Shown here: one piece after another, positions 6,646 through 14,941 of the stretch
Layout of the letters: every line of letters starts with the position of its first letter
Position numbering within the stretch: the first letter of the stretch is position 1
Assembly (NCBI RefSeq): GCF_000308375.1
Contig: NZ_BAFQ01000058.1
Span: 1-32,993 of the forward strand
Direction of reading: 5' to 3'
Length of the DNA stretch: 32,993 nucleotides
Source: Nocardia aobensis NBRC 100429
Lineage (GTDB): Bacteria; Actinomycetota; Actinomycetes; Mycobacteriales; Mycobacteriaceae
Translations under genes and position numbers: made by a program
The notes under the pieces: generated by a model
What the model was told of the DNA's origin: nothing
Seen by the model: only the letters and a program-made list of their open reading frames with translations
The model's database searches: none

Positions 6646-8769
6646 TCACGTCGGAGTGGCCAGTGCGAAGGGAAGGACCGCGGGGGCGCCGGCGTGGCGG
6701 AGGGTCCGGGCGGCGAGAGTGAGGGTCCAGCCGGTGTCGGTGTGGGTATCGACCAGCAGGACCGGGGTGTCGAGGCCGGTGAGGTCGGGGGTCTCCCACG
6801 AGTCGAACAGTGCCGCCACGCGGTGGGCGGAGTTGGCCGCCGAGACCGGTGGCCGGTCGGGACGGGTGTGCAGGACACCGAGATCGGTGAGACGGCCGAT
6901 GCGGGCCAGGCGGACGGCCAGGTCGGCGGCGAGTACCGGATGCGTCGCCGATTGCAGGGCCATCACCGCGCCGGGACGTTGCGTCCACTTCCATTCCCGC
7001 AGAACGGCGATACAGGCGTCGACGATATGGTCGGGCGCCGGGCCGTCGGGCGCGTCGAGCAGGGTTCGCAAGCGCTGACCCCACCCGAGATCGCTGAGCC
7101 GGCCCAGCACCCGGCCCACCTCCGGGCCGTCGGATATCTTGCCGGACAACGGAACTCCCAACTTCGACAGTCCGGTCGGCCATTGTTTGCGGGGGAGTAG
7201 ATCGATTCCGGGCCGGTCCAGCCGGGCCCGGATGGTGGCCACCTCGCCGGCGTCGACCGAGGTGTCGAAACGGCGGCCGGTGCAGTTGTCGCAGCGACCA
7301 CAGCCGGGCGCGTCCGGGGGCAGGCCCGGATCGTCGAGTTGGCGGCGCAGGAAGTTCATCCGGCATTCGCCGGTGCTCTGATACTCGAGCATGGCCTGCT
7401 GTTCCGCTTCGCGCGCGCGGTCGAGGCGCTCGTAGCGTTCGGTGTCGTAGGTCCACGGTTCACCGGTGGCGAGCCAGCCGCCGCGCACCCGCCGCACCGC
7501 GCCGTCCACATCCAGGACCTTCAGCACCATCTCCAGCCGCGACCGGCTCAGTTCCACCAGGGGTTCGAGAGCCACCGTGGACATCGGGCGTTCGTAGTCC
7601 AGGGCGGACAGCACCGACCGCACCACCTGCTCACGCGGGAAGGCTACGGACGCAAAGTAATTCCAGATCCGCCGGTCCTCGGGCCCCGGCAACAGGATGA
7701 CCTCCGCGCGGGCCGCCCGGCCGGAAGGACTCGAGGCGTCCGGGACCAGTCCGCGCCCGGCGCGGCCGACCTGTTGGTAGTAGGCGATGGGGGAGGAGGG
7801 GGCGCCGACGTGGACCACGAAGCCGAGGTCGGGTTTGTCGAAGCCCATGCCGAGCGCTGAGGTCGCCACCAGCGCCTTCACGTCGTTGTCGAGCAGCGCC
7901 TGTTCGAGGGTTTCGCGCTCTCCGGGTTCGGTGCGACCGGTGTAGGCCGCGACCGGGTATCCGTGGTCGGTGAGGACGTCGGCGAGGTCGTGGGCGGCCG
8001 CGACGGTGAGTGTGTAGATGATTCCGGAGCCGGGCAGTTCGCCCAGTTGCCGGCTGAGCCAGGTGGTCCGCTGGACGGCGTCGTCGATCCGCACCACGGA
8101 CAGATGCAGCGATTCCCGGTCCAGGGTGCCGCGCAGCACCAGGGTGTCGGTGCCGATCTGGGTGGCGACATCGGTGACCACCCGGTTGTTGGCGGTGGCG
8201 GTGGTCGCCAGCACCGGAATGTCCTCGCCGAGGTCGGCGATCAACGTGCGAATGCGGCGATAGTCGGGACGGAAATCGTGCCCCCAGTCGGAGATGCAGT
8301 GCGCCTCGTCGACCACCACCAGGCCGGCGTCGGCGGCCAGCTTGGGAAGCACCGAATCGCGGAAATCGGGGTTGTTCAATCGTTCCGGGCTGACCAGCAG
8401 CACATCGACCTCACCGGCGGCGACGCGCTGATGAATCTCGTCCCATTCGGTCACGTTGCCGGAGTTGATGGTCTCCGCGATCACTCCCGCCCGGCGCGCG
8501 GCGGCGACCTGGTTGCGCATCAATGCCAGCAGCGGTGACACGATCACCGTCGGCCCCCGCCCCTGGGACCGCAGCAACCGCGCGGCGATGAAGTACACCG
8601 CCGATTTGCCCCAGCCGGTGCGCTGGACCACCAGCGCCCGCCGCCGCTGGACGACCAGCGCCTCGATGGCCGTCCATTGGTCCTCACGCAGACGCGCCCC
8701 GGGCCCGGCCAGCTCGCGCAGCAGGGATTCGGCGGATTCGCGCAGCTCGGTGGTAGTCACGCGCTCCAT
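6646..8769 (-). CDS. recQ: RecQ-like DNA helicase fused to a phosphoribosyltransferase-like domain
   Basis: 707 residues. ATP-dependent 3'-5' DNA helicase by family. Walker A TGWGKS (51-56), DEAHCISDWGHDFRP (154 onward), LATTATA, a domain-2 LVATSALGMGFDKPD (about 300-314) and QQVGRAGRG (motif VI, about 332-340) are all present. Zinc-site cysteines are at about 469, 490, 493 and 496. From about residue 510 the usual RQC/HRDC is absent. Instead, THPVLAADLA, RPPVSAANSAHRVAALF and VLLVDTHTDTGWTLT (about 670-684) look like the second half and PRPP loop of a ComF-type phosphoribosyltransferase. The start is set by GGAGGGG nine bases before the ATG; a GTG at 8790 is the alternative. First gene of a probable three-gene unit with the LigD-type polymerase and the dehydrogenase. 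Confidence 0.92.
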   Translation of the reverse strand: MERVTTTELRESAESLLRELAGPGARLREDQWTAIEALVVQRRRALVVQRTGWGKSAVYFIAARLLRSQGRGPTVIVSPLLALMRNQVAAARRAGVIAETINSGNVTEWDEIHQRVAAGEVDVLLVSPERLNNPDFRDSVLPKLAADAGLVVVDEAHCISDWGHDFRPDYRRIRTLIADLGEDIPVLATTATANNRVVTDVATQIGTDTLVLRGTLDRESLHLSVVRIDDAVQRTTWLSRQLGELPGSGIIYTLTVAAAHDLADVLTDHGYPVAAYTGRTEPGERETLEQALLDNDVKALVATSALGMGFDKPDLGFVVHVGAPSSPIAYYQQVGRAGRGLVPDASSPSGRAARAEVILLPGPEDRRIWNYFASVAFPREQVVRSVLSALDYERPMSTVALEPLVELSRSRLEMVLKVLDVDGAVRRVRGGWLATGEPWTYDTERYERLDRAREAEQQAMLEYQSTGECRMNFLRRQLDDPGLPPDAPGCGRCDNCTGRRFDTSVDAGEVATIRARLDRPGIDLLPRKQWPTGLSKLGVPLSGKISDGPEVGRVLGRLSDLGWGQRLRTLLDAPDGPAPDHIVDACIAVLREWKWTQRPGAVMALQSATHPVLAADLAVRLARIGRLTDLGVLHTRPDRPPVSAANSAHRVAALFDSWETPDLTGLDTPVLLVDTHTDTGWTLTLAARTLRHAGAPAVLPFALATPT

Positions 8770-8830
8770 CGTGCCCGACCCCTCCGACACCTGGCCACCG
8801 TCCGGCTACAGCCGCACCCCGTGCACGGAA

Positions 8831-8855
8831 ACGCGGTCCCGAGACGGGCCCGCGT
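8831..8855 (-). terminator. Hairpin downstream of the epoxide hydrolase gene
   Basis: ACGCGGTCCCG, AGA, CGGGCCCGCGT: an 11-bp stem with one mismatch and a three-base loop, 28 bases past the stop of the alpha/beta hydrolase and about 60 before the recQ-like start. No T tract follows, as is common for high-GC actinomycetes. It would separate the hydrolase from the repair genes. Confidence 0.5.
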
Positions 8856-8883
8856 GTGATCGGAAGACCGGTCGCGGCGCTGA

Positions 8884-9771
8884 CTAACCGGTCTCGGCGG
8901 CCAGCGCCAGCAGCCGATCCCGCACCAGGTCCGGTCGCTCCTCCGGGATGAAATGTCCGCAGCCGTGGACGTATTCGACGGTGTAGTCGTCGGCACGCGC
9001 GGTCTCCGCGGCCGCCAGCGAGGGGTGGATGGCCGCATCGCCGGTGCCGAACAGGGCACGGATCGGGATCGTGGCGCGGCGGCGTTCCGGATGGCGGGCG
9101 GCGGGCAGTTCCCGCAACCAGAAGGTGCGGTAGGTGTCGGTGGCCGCGCGGGCCACCGCCGGATCGCGGAACCGGTCGCCGTAGATCCCGGCGAGTTCCG
9201 GGGTGAAGGTACGCCGAGCGTCGGCGTTGAGCCGCAACAGGCGATCGACGAACGGCGTGTACCGCTGCAGCGGCACGCCGAAGGTAGCCACCAGCGGCTG
9301 ATACATCAGGAAACGCCAGGCGTGCGGTGCGAAGGTCCGCGCGGTGATCCAGGGGTGCGCGATATTGAGTGGCAGATAACCCTCGAACCGCTCCGGCTCC
9401 CGCAGCACCATCAGGAATCCGACGAACCCGCCCCAGTCGTGACCGGCGAGCAACAGCCGCGGCAGTTCGAGTTCGTCGACCAGCGCCAGCAGGTCGGAGG
9501 CGACGTCCTCCTTGGCCCAGTGATGCGGCGGCGGGCCGGACCAGCCGTAACCCGGCAGGTCCGGGGCGATGAGGCGCAGCCCGGCGGGGGGATCGGCGAG
9601 CAGATGCCGGTAGGCGTAGTGGTGCTGCGGCCATCCGTGCAGCAACAGCACCGGCCGGCCGTCGGGGACCCCGGCTTCGGTGACGTGGAATCGCACGCCG
9701 CGGACCTCGATGAAACTGCGGCGCACTCCGGGGATTTCGGGCGGTCGGGCAGATCCTGATGTCGAGGGCAT
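8884..9771 (-). CDS. Alpha/beta-fold epoxide hydrolase-type enzyme
   Basis: 295 residues. The oxyanion motif LLLHGWPQ (about 43-50) and the nucleophile elbow AGHDWGG with Asp112 are those of soluble epoxide hydrolases and haloalkane dehalogenases. HGWP and the cap-domain tyrosines (MYQPL, TDTYRTFW) favour epoxide hydrolase. The acid is probably the Asp in FGTGDAAI, and the base His273 is in CGHFIPEERPD. It opens an epoxide to a diol, substrate unknown; possible roles are detoxification or lipid and terpenoid catabolism. I start at the ATG at 9769-9771, where homology begins; the ribosome site is weak. It is divergent from the membrane protein at 9921, and a hairpin closes it on the downstream side. 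Confidence 0.87.
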   Translation of the reverse strand: MPSTSGSARPPEIPGVRRSFIEVRGVRFHVTEAGVPDGRPVLLLHGWPQHHYAYRHLLADPPAGLRLIAPDLPGYGWSGPPPHHWAKEDVASDLLALVDELELPRLLLAGHDWGGFVGFLMVLREPERFEGYLPLNIAHPWITARTFAPHAWRFLMYQPLVATFGVPLQRYTPFVDRLLRLNADARRTFTPELAGIYGDRFRDPAVARAATDTYRTFWLRELPAARHPERRRATIPIRALFGTGDAAIHPSLAAAETARADDYTVEYVHGCGHFIPEERPDLVRDRLLALAAETG

Positions 9772-9920
9772 AGCCGATGCTAACCACCGGCAACCCGGGA
9801 CCGCCACGCCACGAACGTTTTCCGCCCGGCGTCGGGCATTTTCGGTCGCGAGGCAGGACAATGAGGGCGATCGGACTGCGAGGTCCACTGGCATGCGCGG
9901 GAATGCGGGAGGAACGGGCG

Positions 9921-10400
9921 ATGGCCAAGAAGTTCGAGTCACCTGCGGATTGGGCCCCACCGGGCGCGCAGTTCCAAAGTCGCGGGGTCACCAGCCGGAC
10001 CCTCTCGGGTGTGCTGTTCGGGCTCATTGTGACGCCCATCGGAATCGCGTTCGCCGCCAAGGGGGGAGCCGATATCCGGTACTGGGTCATCGTGGGTGCG
10101 GTGACCGACCGCTGGACCGCGGCGCTGGAGATCTTCGGCGGCTCCCTGCTGCTGTTGTTCGTCGCGGCGATGGCCGCGTTCTCGCCGGTGGGCACGATCG
10201 TGGCCAGCCTGGTGTGGGGGATCTTTCCCGGCGTGCTGCACCTGCTGTACCCGGACGACACCTTCCGCCTGATCGGCGATCTGCCCTTCACCGATGCCAC
10301 GATGCAGGTGGCGCTGCACTCCTGGGTGACCTACGGCTTCGCCCTGATCTCGGGCATGATGCTGCTGGGTGCGGGCATGGTGGGTGTGCTGCGCAAATAG
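9921..10400 (+). CDS. Small multi-pass membrane protein, unknown function
   Basis: 159 residues. A soluble N-terminus (MAKKFESPADWAPPGAQF) is followed by about four membrane segments: roughly 27-48, 66-88, 90-110 and 132-155. A short loop with PDDTFRLIGDLPFTDA lies before the last helix. I do not recognise the family. GGAGGA seven bases before the ATG at 9921 decides the start; the frame stays open further up to 9777. It is divergent from the epoxide hydrolase and convergent with rtcB, which ends 17 bases beyond the stop. Likely an inner-membrane protein without enzymatic motifs. Confidence 0.8.
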   Translation: MAKKFESPADWAPPGAQFQSRGVTSRTLSGVLFGLIVTPIGIAFAAKGGADIRYWVIVGAVTDRWTAALEIFGGSLLLLFVAAMAAFSPVGTIVASLVWGIFPGVLHLLYPDDTFRLIGDLPFTDATMQVALHSWVTYGFALISGMMLLGAGMVGVLRK

Positions 10401-10417
10401 ACGCGGCCGTTCCGCCT

Positions 10418-11641
10418 TCAGCCCTTCACACACAGCACCTGACGCAGTGTCGCGACCACATCGACCAGATCGCTCTGCGCCGCGATGACGGCGTCGATGT
10501 CCTTGTAGGCCGCGGGGATCTCGTCGATCACCCCGGCGTCCTTGCGGGACTCCACACCGTCGGTCTGCGCGATCAGATCCGCGACGCTGAACTGCCGCTT
10601 GGCCGCGTTGCGGCTCATGCGGCGGCCCGCACCGTGCGAGGCCGACTGGAACGAGGCGGGATTTCCCTTGCCCCGCACCACATACGAGCGGGTACCCATC
10701 GATCCGGGGATCAGGGCGAGGTCACCGGTTCCGGCCCGGACCGCGCCCTTGCGGGTCACCAGCATCGGCATGCCGTCGACCATCTCCTCCGACACGTAGT
10801 TGTGGTGGCAGGAGATCGGCTCGTCGAAACGCACAGCCAGCGCATCGAATTCGTCACGCACGGCACCGCACACCAGGTCCAGCATCACCGCCCGGTTGCG
10901 TGCCGCGTACTCCTGCGCCCAGCTGAGATCGCGCCGGTAGGCGTCCATTTCCGGTGTGCCGGAAAGGAATACGGCCAAATCGCGATCGGGCAGGTCCCGG
11001 TTCTGCGGGAGCGTGCGGGCCACGGCGATATGCCGCTCCGCCAATTCCTTGCCGATATTGCGGCTTCCGGAGTGCAGCAGAATCCACACGTGCTGTTCGG
11101 TGTCGAGGCAGACCTCGATGAAGTGGTTCCCGCCGCCGAGCGTGCCCATCTGCTTGTGCGCCTTGGACTCTCGCTGCTGCACCGCCGGATCGAGATCGCC
11201 GAACCGGCTCCAGAACGCGGACCATCCGGCTCGCAACGTGGCGCCGGCCGCCCGGCGGCCGTGCACGTCCAGCTGCAGGCGGGTGACCTTCACCGGCTCC
11301 TTGTGCGCGTTGAATCCGACCGGTACGGCGGCCTCGATGCGCGAGCGCAGCGAATGCAGGTCGTCCGGCAGATCGGAGGCGGTCAGCGAGGTCTTGACGG
11401 CCTCCATTCCGCAGCCGATGTCGACGCCCACGGCGGCCGGGGCGACCGCGTCCTTCATGGCGATGACGGACCCGACCGTGGCTCCCTTGCCGAGATGCAC
11501 GTCGGGCATCACGCGGACGCCGTAGACCCATTCCAGTTGGGCGAGGGTGCGCAGCTGCTGCAGCGCGGCCGGCTCGACCTCGTGCTCGTGGGCCCACATG
11601 AGCGTCTGCGCCTTGGTGCCGCGCAGCTCGACGGGAAACAT
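10418..11641 (-). CDS. rtcB: RNA ligase RtcB
   Basis: 407 residues, close to the E. coli protein. Joins 2',3'-cyclic phosphate (or 3'-phosphate) RNA ends to 5'-OH ends using GTP and Mn2+, in RNA healing after endonuclease or toxin damage. Metal ligands and active-site residues are visible: Asp74 and Cys77 in VGVDIGCGM, His173 in GGGNHF, His190 in LLHSGSRN, His280 in ISCHHN, and the guanylated His336 in SHGAGRRMSR. The ATG at 11639-11641 has AAAGGA about eight bases upstream. A perfect inverted repeat starts just beyond it. The gene stands without rtcA or the sigma-54 activator rtcR known in E. coli, so its control must differ. Not clearly in an operon: the esterase upstream is 45 bases away. 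Confidence 0.96.
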   Translation of the reverse strand: MFPVELRGTKAQTLMWAHEHEVEPAALQQLRTLAQLEWVYGVRVMPDVHLGKGATVGSVIAMKDAVAPAAVGVDIGCGMEAVKTSLTASDLPDDLHSLRSRIEAAVPVGFNAHKEPVKVTRLQLDVHGRRAAGATLRAGWSAFWSRFGDLDPAVQQRESKAHKQMGTLGGGNHFIEVCLDTEQHVWILLHSGSRNIGKELAERHIAVARTLPQNRDLPDRDLAVFLSGTPEMDAYRRDLSWAQEYAARNRAVMLDLVCGAVRDEFDALAVRFDEPISCHHNYVSEEMVDGMPMLVTRKGAVRAGTGDLALIPGSMGTRSYVVRGKGNPASFQSASHGAGRRMSRNAAKRQFSVADLIAQTDGVESRKDAGVIDEIPAAYKDIDAVIAAQSDLVDVVATLRQVLCVKG

Positions 11642-11655
11642 GATCTCGATCCTTT

Positions 11656-11679
11656 CGTGAACAACTCTCCCTGTTCACG
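11656..11679. promoter_or_regulatory. Inverted repeat upstream of rtcB
   Basis: CGTGAACA (11656-11663), eight bases, TGTTCACG (11672-11679): a perfect 8+8 inverted repeat beginning 15 bases upstream of the rtcB ATG and touching its ribosome binding site. As DNA it could be a repressor operator with half-sites 16 bases apart centre to centre. As RNA it would form a hairpin beside the ribosome site. Nothing in the window is an obvious ligand. Confidence 0.5.
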
Positions 11680-11686
11680 GTAGGGA

Positions 11687-12658
11687 TCACGGGCCGTCGG
11701 CGCACCCGAATATCGGCCGGGCCGGCACAGCTAAGGCCCGGCGCAGTGCCGCGAAGGCGCGTTCGTTCGCGACGCCGGTTTCCGGCAGCACATCGCCCAT
11801 GGTCATGAATCCGTGGAACATGCCCTCGTAGCGATGCACCTCGACGGGGATGCCGGCCGCGGCCAGGTGCGCCCCGTAGGCCTCGCCCTCGTCGCGCAGC
11901 GGGTCGTATTCGGCGGTGGCGATATGCGCCGGTGGTAGCCCGGCGGGGTCGGACAGCAGGGGCGCCGCATACGGATCGGTGCCGTCGGCGTCGCCGAGGT
12001 ACTGCTCCCAGTACCAGCGCAAATGGTCGTCGGTGACGAAATAACCCTGCGCGTTGTCCCGGTACGACGCGCTCGCGCGAGCCGGATCCAGCATCGGGTA
12101 CATGAGCAACTGCGCGACCACCGCCGGGCCGCCCAGATCGCGGGCCATCAGCGCCGTGACCGCCGCCAGATTGCCGCCCGCGCTGTCGCCGGCGACGGCG
12201 ATCCGGGCGGGGTCGCCACCGTGCTCTGCTATGGCCGCGCCGATCCAGCGCAACACGGCGTACGCGTCCTGCGCGGCGGCCGGGAACCGATGTTCCGGCG
12301 CCTGGCGGTAGTCCACCGACACCACCAGTGCGCCGGTCTCGTTCGCCATCGTCCGGCAGAACTGATCGTGGCTGTCGAGACTGCAGATCACGAACCCGCC
12401 GCCGTGGCAGAACATGATGACCGGCAGCGGCTCGGTGCCGCCCCGTGGGGTATAGATCCGCACGGGGATGTCGGCGCCGCCGGGGCCGGTGATGGCCGAA
12501 TTCCGTACGGCCGCAACCGGAACGGGATCGATCGGGGCCGGTGGCCGCGCCGCGAGCTGCCGTCGCGCTTCGGCCGCGTCGAGGACGTCGGTTCCCAGCT
12601 TCGGGAACGCGGCGGTCGCGGCGTCGACGACCGCCCGGGTTCGCGGCGTCATCGCCAT
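11687..12658 (-). CDS. HSL-family alpha/beta hydrolase (esterase/lipase)
   Basis: 323 residues. Hormone-sensitive-lipase-family carboxylesterase, like the mycobacterial LipH/LipN group. Motifs: HGGGF oxyanion hole (85-89), DYRQAPEHRFPAA, nucleophile Ser159 in AGDSAGGN, Asp in TAEYDPLRDEG and His in GMFHGF. It hydrolyses short-chain or bulky esters in the cytoplasm. The start is uncertain: ATGs at 12656-12658 and 12650-12652, both with poor ribosome sites; the frame is open to 12790 but that part is arginine/proline-rich with no family pattern. It lies 139 bases downstream of the SDR and 45 bases upstream of rtcB on the same strand. The esterase probably belongs to the LLM/SDR group rather than to rtcB. 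Confidence 0.88.
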   Translation of the reverse strand: MAMTPRTRAVVDAATAAFPKLGTDVLDAAEARRQLAARPPAPIDPVPVAAVRNSAITGPGGADIPVRIYTPRGGTEPLPVIMFCHGGGFVICSLDSHDQFCRTMANETGALVVSVDYRQAPEHRFPAAAQDAYAVLRWIGAAIAEHGGDPARIAVAGDSAGGNLAAVTALMARDLGGPAVVAQLLMYPMLDPARASASYRDNAQGYFVTDDHLRWYWEQYLGDADGTDPYAAPLLSDPAGLPPAHIATAEYDPLRDEGEAYGAHLAAAGIPVEVHRYEGMFHGFMTMGDVLPETGVANERAFAALRRALAVPARPIFGCADGP

Positions 12659-12797
12659 GAGACACCGACCGAACCCAGAGCCCCGGACGCGCCGACGAGC
12701 AGTGCCGGGCGTCGGCGGCCGCATCGACCGCCGTCTCCGTCGCGCCGGGGGCTCGACGCCGCGGTACCGCGCCGGTGCCCGGGTGTGCATCGCTCGC

Positions 12798-13559
12798 TCA
12801 CGGCGCCTCCTGCAGCTCCGGCGGCAGGAACTTCCCGGCGGCGAGTCCGCCGTCGATGGTGACTTCCGCGCCGGTCACATACGACGAGGCGTCCGAGGCG
12901 AGGAAGGCGACCAGCTCGGCGACCTCCTCCGGCACGCCGGTGCGCTGCAGCGGCAAGGTCGGGAAGCTGCCCGGGCCGGTGGTCAGATATGGGACCATCG
13001 GGGTCGCGATCGGGCCGGGGTGGACGGAGTTGACGCGAATTCCCCTGGGCCCCAGCTCCAGTGCCGCGGTCTTGGTGAGGCCGCGCAGGCCCCATTTGGA
13101 GCTGCCGTAGGCGGAGTGCCCCATCAGGCCCTCGAGTCCGGCCTGAGACGAGATGTTCACGATCGACCCGCCCGCCTCGGACATCGGCCCCACCACCGAC
13201 CGGATACCCCGGAACGCGCCCACCAGATTCACCCCGAGAATCCTCTCCAGCTCTTCCGGCGTGGTGTCGGTGAGCGGTTTCGCGGTGTAGATCGCGGCGT
13301 TGTTCACCAGCACGTTGAGCCGGCCGAATTCCGAAACGGCCACGGCGACAGCGGCATTCCAGTCGTCGGCCGAGGTGACGTCATGGCGGACGAAGCGCGC
13401 CGCCTCGCCGAGTTCGTCGGCCAACTGCTTTCCCTCGGCGTCGAGTACATCGGTGAGAACGACCCGCGCACCACGTTCGACGAACAGGCGTGCCTCCGCC
13501 GCGCCCTGACCGCGCGCCGCGCCGGTGATCAATGCGACTTTGCCTGTGAGATCGACCAT
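12798..13559 (-). CDS. Short-chain dehydrogenase/reductase (classical SDR)
   Basis: 253 residues. NAD(P)-dependent oxidoreductase acting on an alcohol or ketone. TGAARGQG (12-19) binds the cofactor; the aspartate of LTDV after beta-strand 2 favours NAD(H). NNAAIY, Ser in NISSQAG and YGSSK complete the active site, and the C-terminal VTGAEVTIDGG is typical. AGGAGGAG seven bases before the ATG (13557-13559) decides the start. It is closely similar in pattern to the SDR at 16690-17421 on the other strand (shared ARG-G, HDV, VNSVHPG, GSxVNISS), so the two may be paralogues on either arm of the cluster. The LLM-class enzyme is 100 bases upstream on the same strand. Confidence 0.92.
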   Translation of the reverse strand: MVDLTGKVALITGAARGQGAAEARLFVERGARVVLTDVLDAEGKQLADELGEAARFVRHDVTSADDWNAAVAVAVSEFGRLNVLVNNAAIYTAKPLTDTTPEELERILGVNLVGAFRGIRSVVGPMSEAGGSIVNISSQAGLEGLMGHSAYGSSKWGLRGLTKTAALELGPRGIRVNSVHPGPIATPMVPYLTTGPGSFPTLPLQRTGVPEEVAELVAFLASDASSYVTGAEVTIDGGLAAGKFLPPELQEAP

Positions 13560-13623
13560 TCGACTTCTCCTCCTGAAAATATGCCGAGATCCTGCGCCGC
13601 ATCCGGCGTCCTCGGCTCGCGGC

Positions 13624-13640
13624 AGTCTCGATGAGCGAGA
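13624..13640 (-). terminator. Hairpin after the LLM-class gene
   Basis: GTCTCG, ATGAG, CGAGAC: a perfect 6-bp stem with a five-base loop, 19 bases past the stop of the LLM-class gene and 65 before the SDR start. There is no T tract. It may be an attenuator inside the operon rather than a full terminator. Confidence 0.3.
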
Positions 13641-13659
13641 CCGGCGTGTGGTTGTCCGA

Positions 13660-14787
13660 TCACTGATTCCGGAAGTGCGGAATGACCTTCTCGCCCCAGT
13701 GCCGGATCGTCTCGAGGCAGGCCTCCTGCGGCACGGTGCCCATCTGGATCAGGCACAGGATCTCGTCGGCGCCCGCGTCGCGCAGTCGCTCGACGTAGGC
13801 GATGGCGTCCTCTGGGCTGCCGTAGGCGTGGTCGGCATTGAACACCGAGGTCGACCCCGCCTTCACCGGAATCTTGGCCTCGTGCAGGTAGGCGACGTGC
13901 TCGTCGGCGGCCTCCTTGATCCGCGCCACCTCGTCCACGGTCGGATCCACGGCCTCGTCCGGCACCGGACCGGCGCCGTAGTAGTGCTTGATCGACTGCG
14001 CGAAGAAGCGCTGGCCGCGCGCGCCGATCTGCTGCGCCCGCTCCCGGTCGTCGAGCACGATGGTGGGGCACAGGGCGGCGAAGTGGTCGTTGGTAACCGT
14101 CGAGACGAACCGCTCACCGGTACGGGCCGCGATCGCCTCGTCGTAGGTGCGGCGCAGTTCCGCGATCTCCTCCACTCCCGCGAAACCCAGTACGAGAGTG
14201 CCGATTCCGTAGTCGGCGGCCAGCTTCAGGGTGTCCTTCTTCGTGCATGCCATGAACAGCGGGGGATGCGGACGCTGTACCGGCCGCGGTAGCAGCGAAT
14301 GCGGAGCGATGTCGAGCAGTTCGCCGTGATACTCGAATTCGCCCTCGGGATCCTGCCAGGCCCGGCCGATCATCCGCAGCGACTCCTCGACCTCGGCGTA
14401 GGTGCGTTCCGGGTCCACCCCGCACATGGAGGTCTCGACCGGTGTCGCACCGCGTCCGGCGCCCAGATTCAGCCGCCCGCCGGAGAGCACGTCGAGCATC
14501 GCCGCGCGTTCGGCCGCGCGCACCGGGTGGTTGAAGTTGAAGGGCATACACACCACGCCGTGGCCGATCCGGATGCGCTGGGTCTTGGCCGCCACCCAGG
14601 TCAGAAAGATTTCGGGGGCGCTCATGTGCGCGTACCACTTGAGACCGTGGTGTTCGACGGCCCAGACGGTGTCGAAGCCCATCTCGTCGGCCAGCACGGC
14701 TTGCTCCACACAGTCGCGCAGCACCTGCGCCTCGTGCTCGGCGGTCGGATCGGTCATCTGGGCCTCGAAGATCATCGAGAACTTCAT
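13660..14787 (-). CDS. LLM-class flavin-dependent oxidoreductase
   Basis: 375 residues. Bacterial-luciferase-like TIM-barrel enzyme that uses FMNH2 or F420H2. Recognisable parts are MKFSMIFEAQ at the start, GFDTVWAVEHH, RIRIGHGVVCMPFNFNHPVRAAER, LDVLSGGRLNLGAGRG, and RPVQRPHPPLFMACT. The VEHH and GAGRG patterns match the monooxygenase branch that oxidises alkyl, ketone or aromatic substrates; an F420-dependent dehydrogenase cannot be excluded. AGGGAG seven bases upstream supports the ATG at 14785-14787. It is divergent from the KstD-type gene, 154 bases away, and heads the minus arm: LLM enzyme, SDR, then probably the esterase. Confidence 0.9.
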   Translation of the reverse strand: MKFSMIFEAQMTDPTAEHEAQVLRDCVEQAVLADEMGFDTVWAVEHHGLKWYAHMSAPEIFLTWVAAKTQRIRIGHGVVCMPFNFNHPVRAAERAAMLDVLSGGRLNLGAGRGATPVETSMCGVDPERTYAEVEESLRMIGRAWQDPEGEFEYHGELLDIAPHSLLPRPVQRPHPPLFMACTKKDTLKLAADYGIGTLVLGFAGVEEIAELRRTYDEAIAARTGERFVSTVTNDHFAALCPTIVLDDRERAQQIGARGQRFFAQSIKHYYGAGPVPDEAVDPTVDEVARIKEAADEHVAYLHEAKIPVKAGSTSVFNADHAYGSPEDAIAYVERLRDAGADEILCLIQMGTVPQEACLETIRHWGEKVIPHFRNQ

Positions 14788-14861
14788 CCGCGTGCTCCCT
14801 GTCGTAGCGGTGTATGCCTAATCGAAATAGTCCTTCCCGGACCCGTACTGGTCAGCCGTAA

Positions 14862-14878
14862 GTCCCGCTGGTCGGGAC
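14862..14878. promoter_or_regulatory. Palindrome in the LLM/KstD divergent promoter region
   Basis: GTCCCG, five bases, CGGGAC is a perfect 6+6 inverted repeat in the middle of the 154-base divergent gap. CTGGTC occurs twice in the same orientation, at 14848-14853 and 14868-14873, 20 bases apart (about two helical turns). Plausible operator region for shared control of both arms. I see no KstR-type or KstR2-type box here. TAGCGT at 14908-14913 could be a -10 for the plus arm, with a poor -35. Confidence 0.35.
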
Positions 14879-14941
14879 CGTCCCGTGTCGCCGCGGCCGG
14901 GCGGCCATAGCGTCGGATGCAACGATGGGGAAGAAGGACGG

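Noticed and set aside
9680..11683. 667-codon plus-strand frame across the membrane protein and rtcB
   Set aside because: Antisense to rtcB, whose active-site residues are all intact on the minus strand; no domain pattern.
10854..12665. 603-codon minus-strand frame across rtcB and the esterase
   Set aside because: Out-of-frame shadow of two well-supported genes; arginine-rich translation.
14788..14941. KstR or KstR2 operator upstream of the KstD-type gene
   Set aside because: No match to the palindromes I know for these regulators; only a GTCCCG-N5-CGGGAC repeat of unknown ligand.
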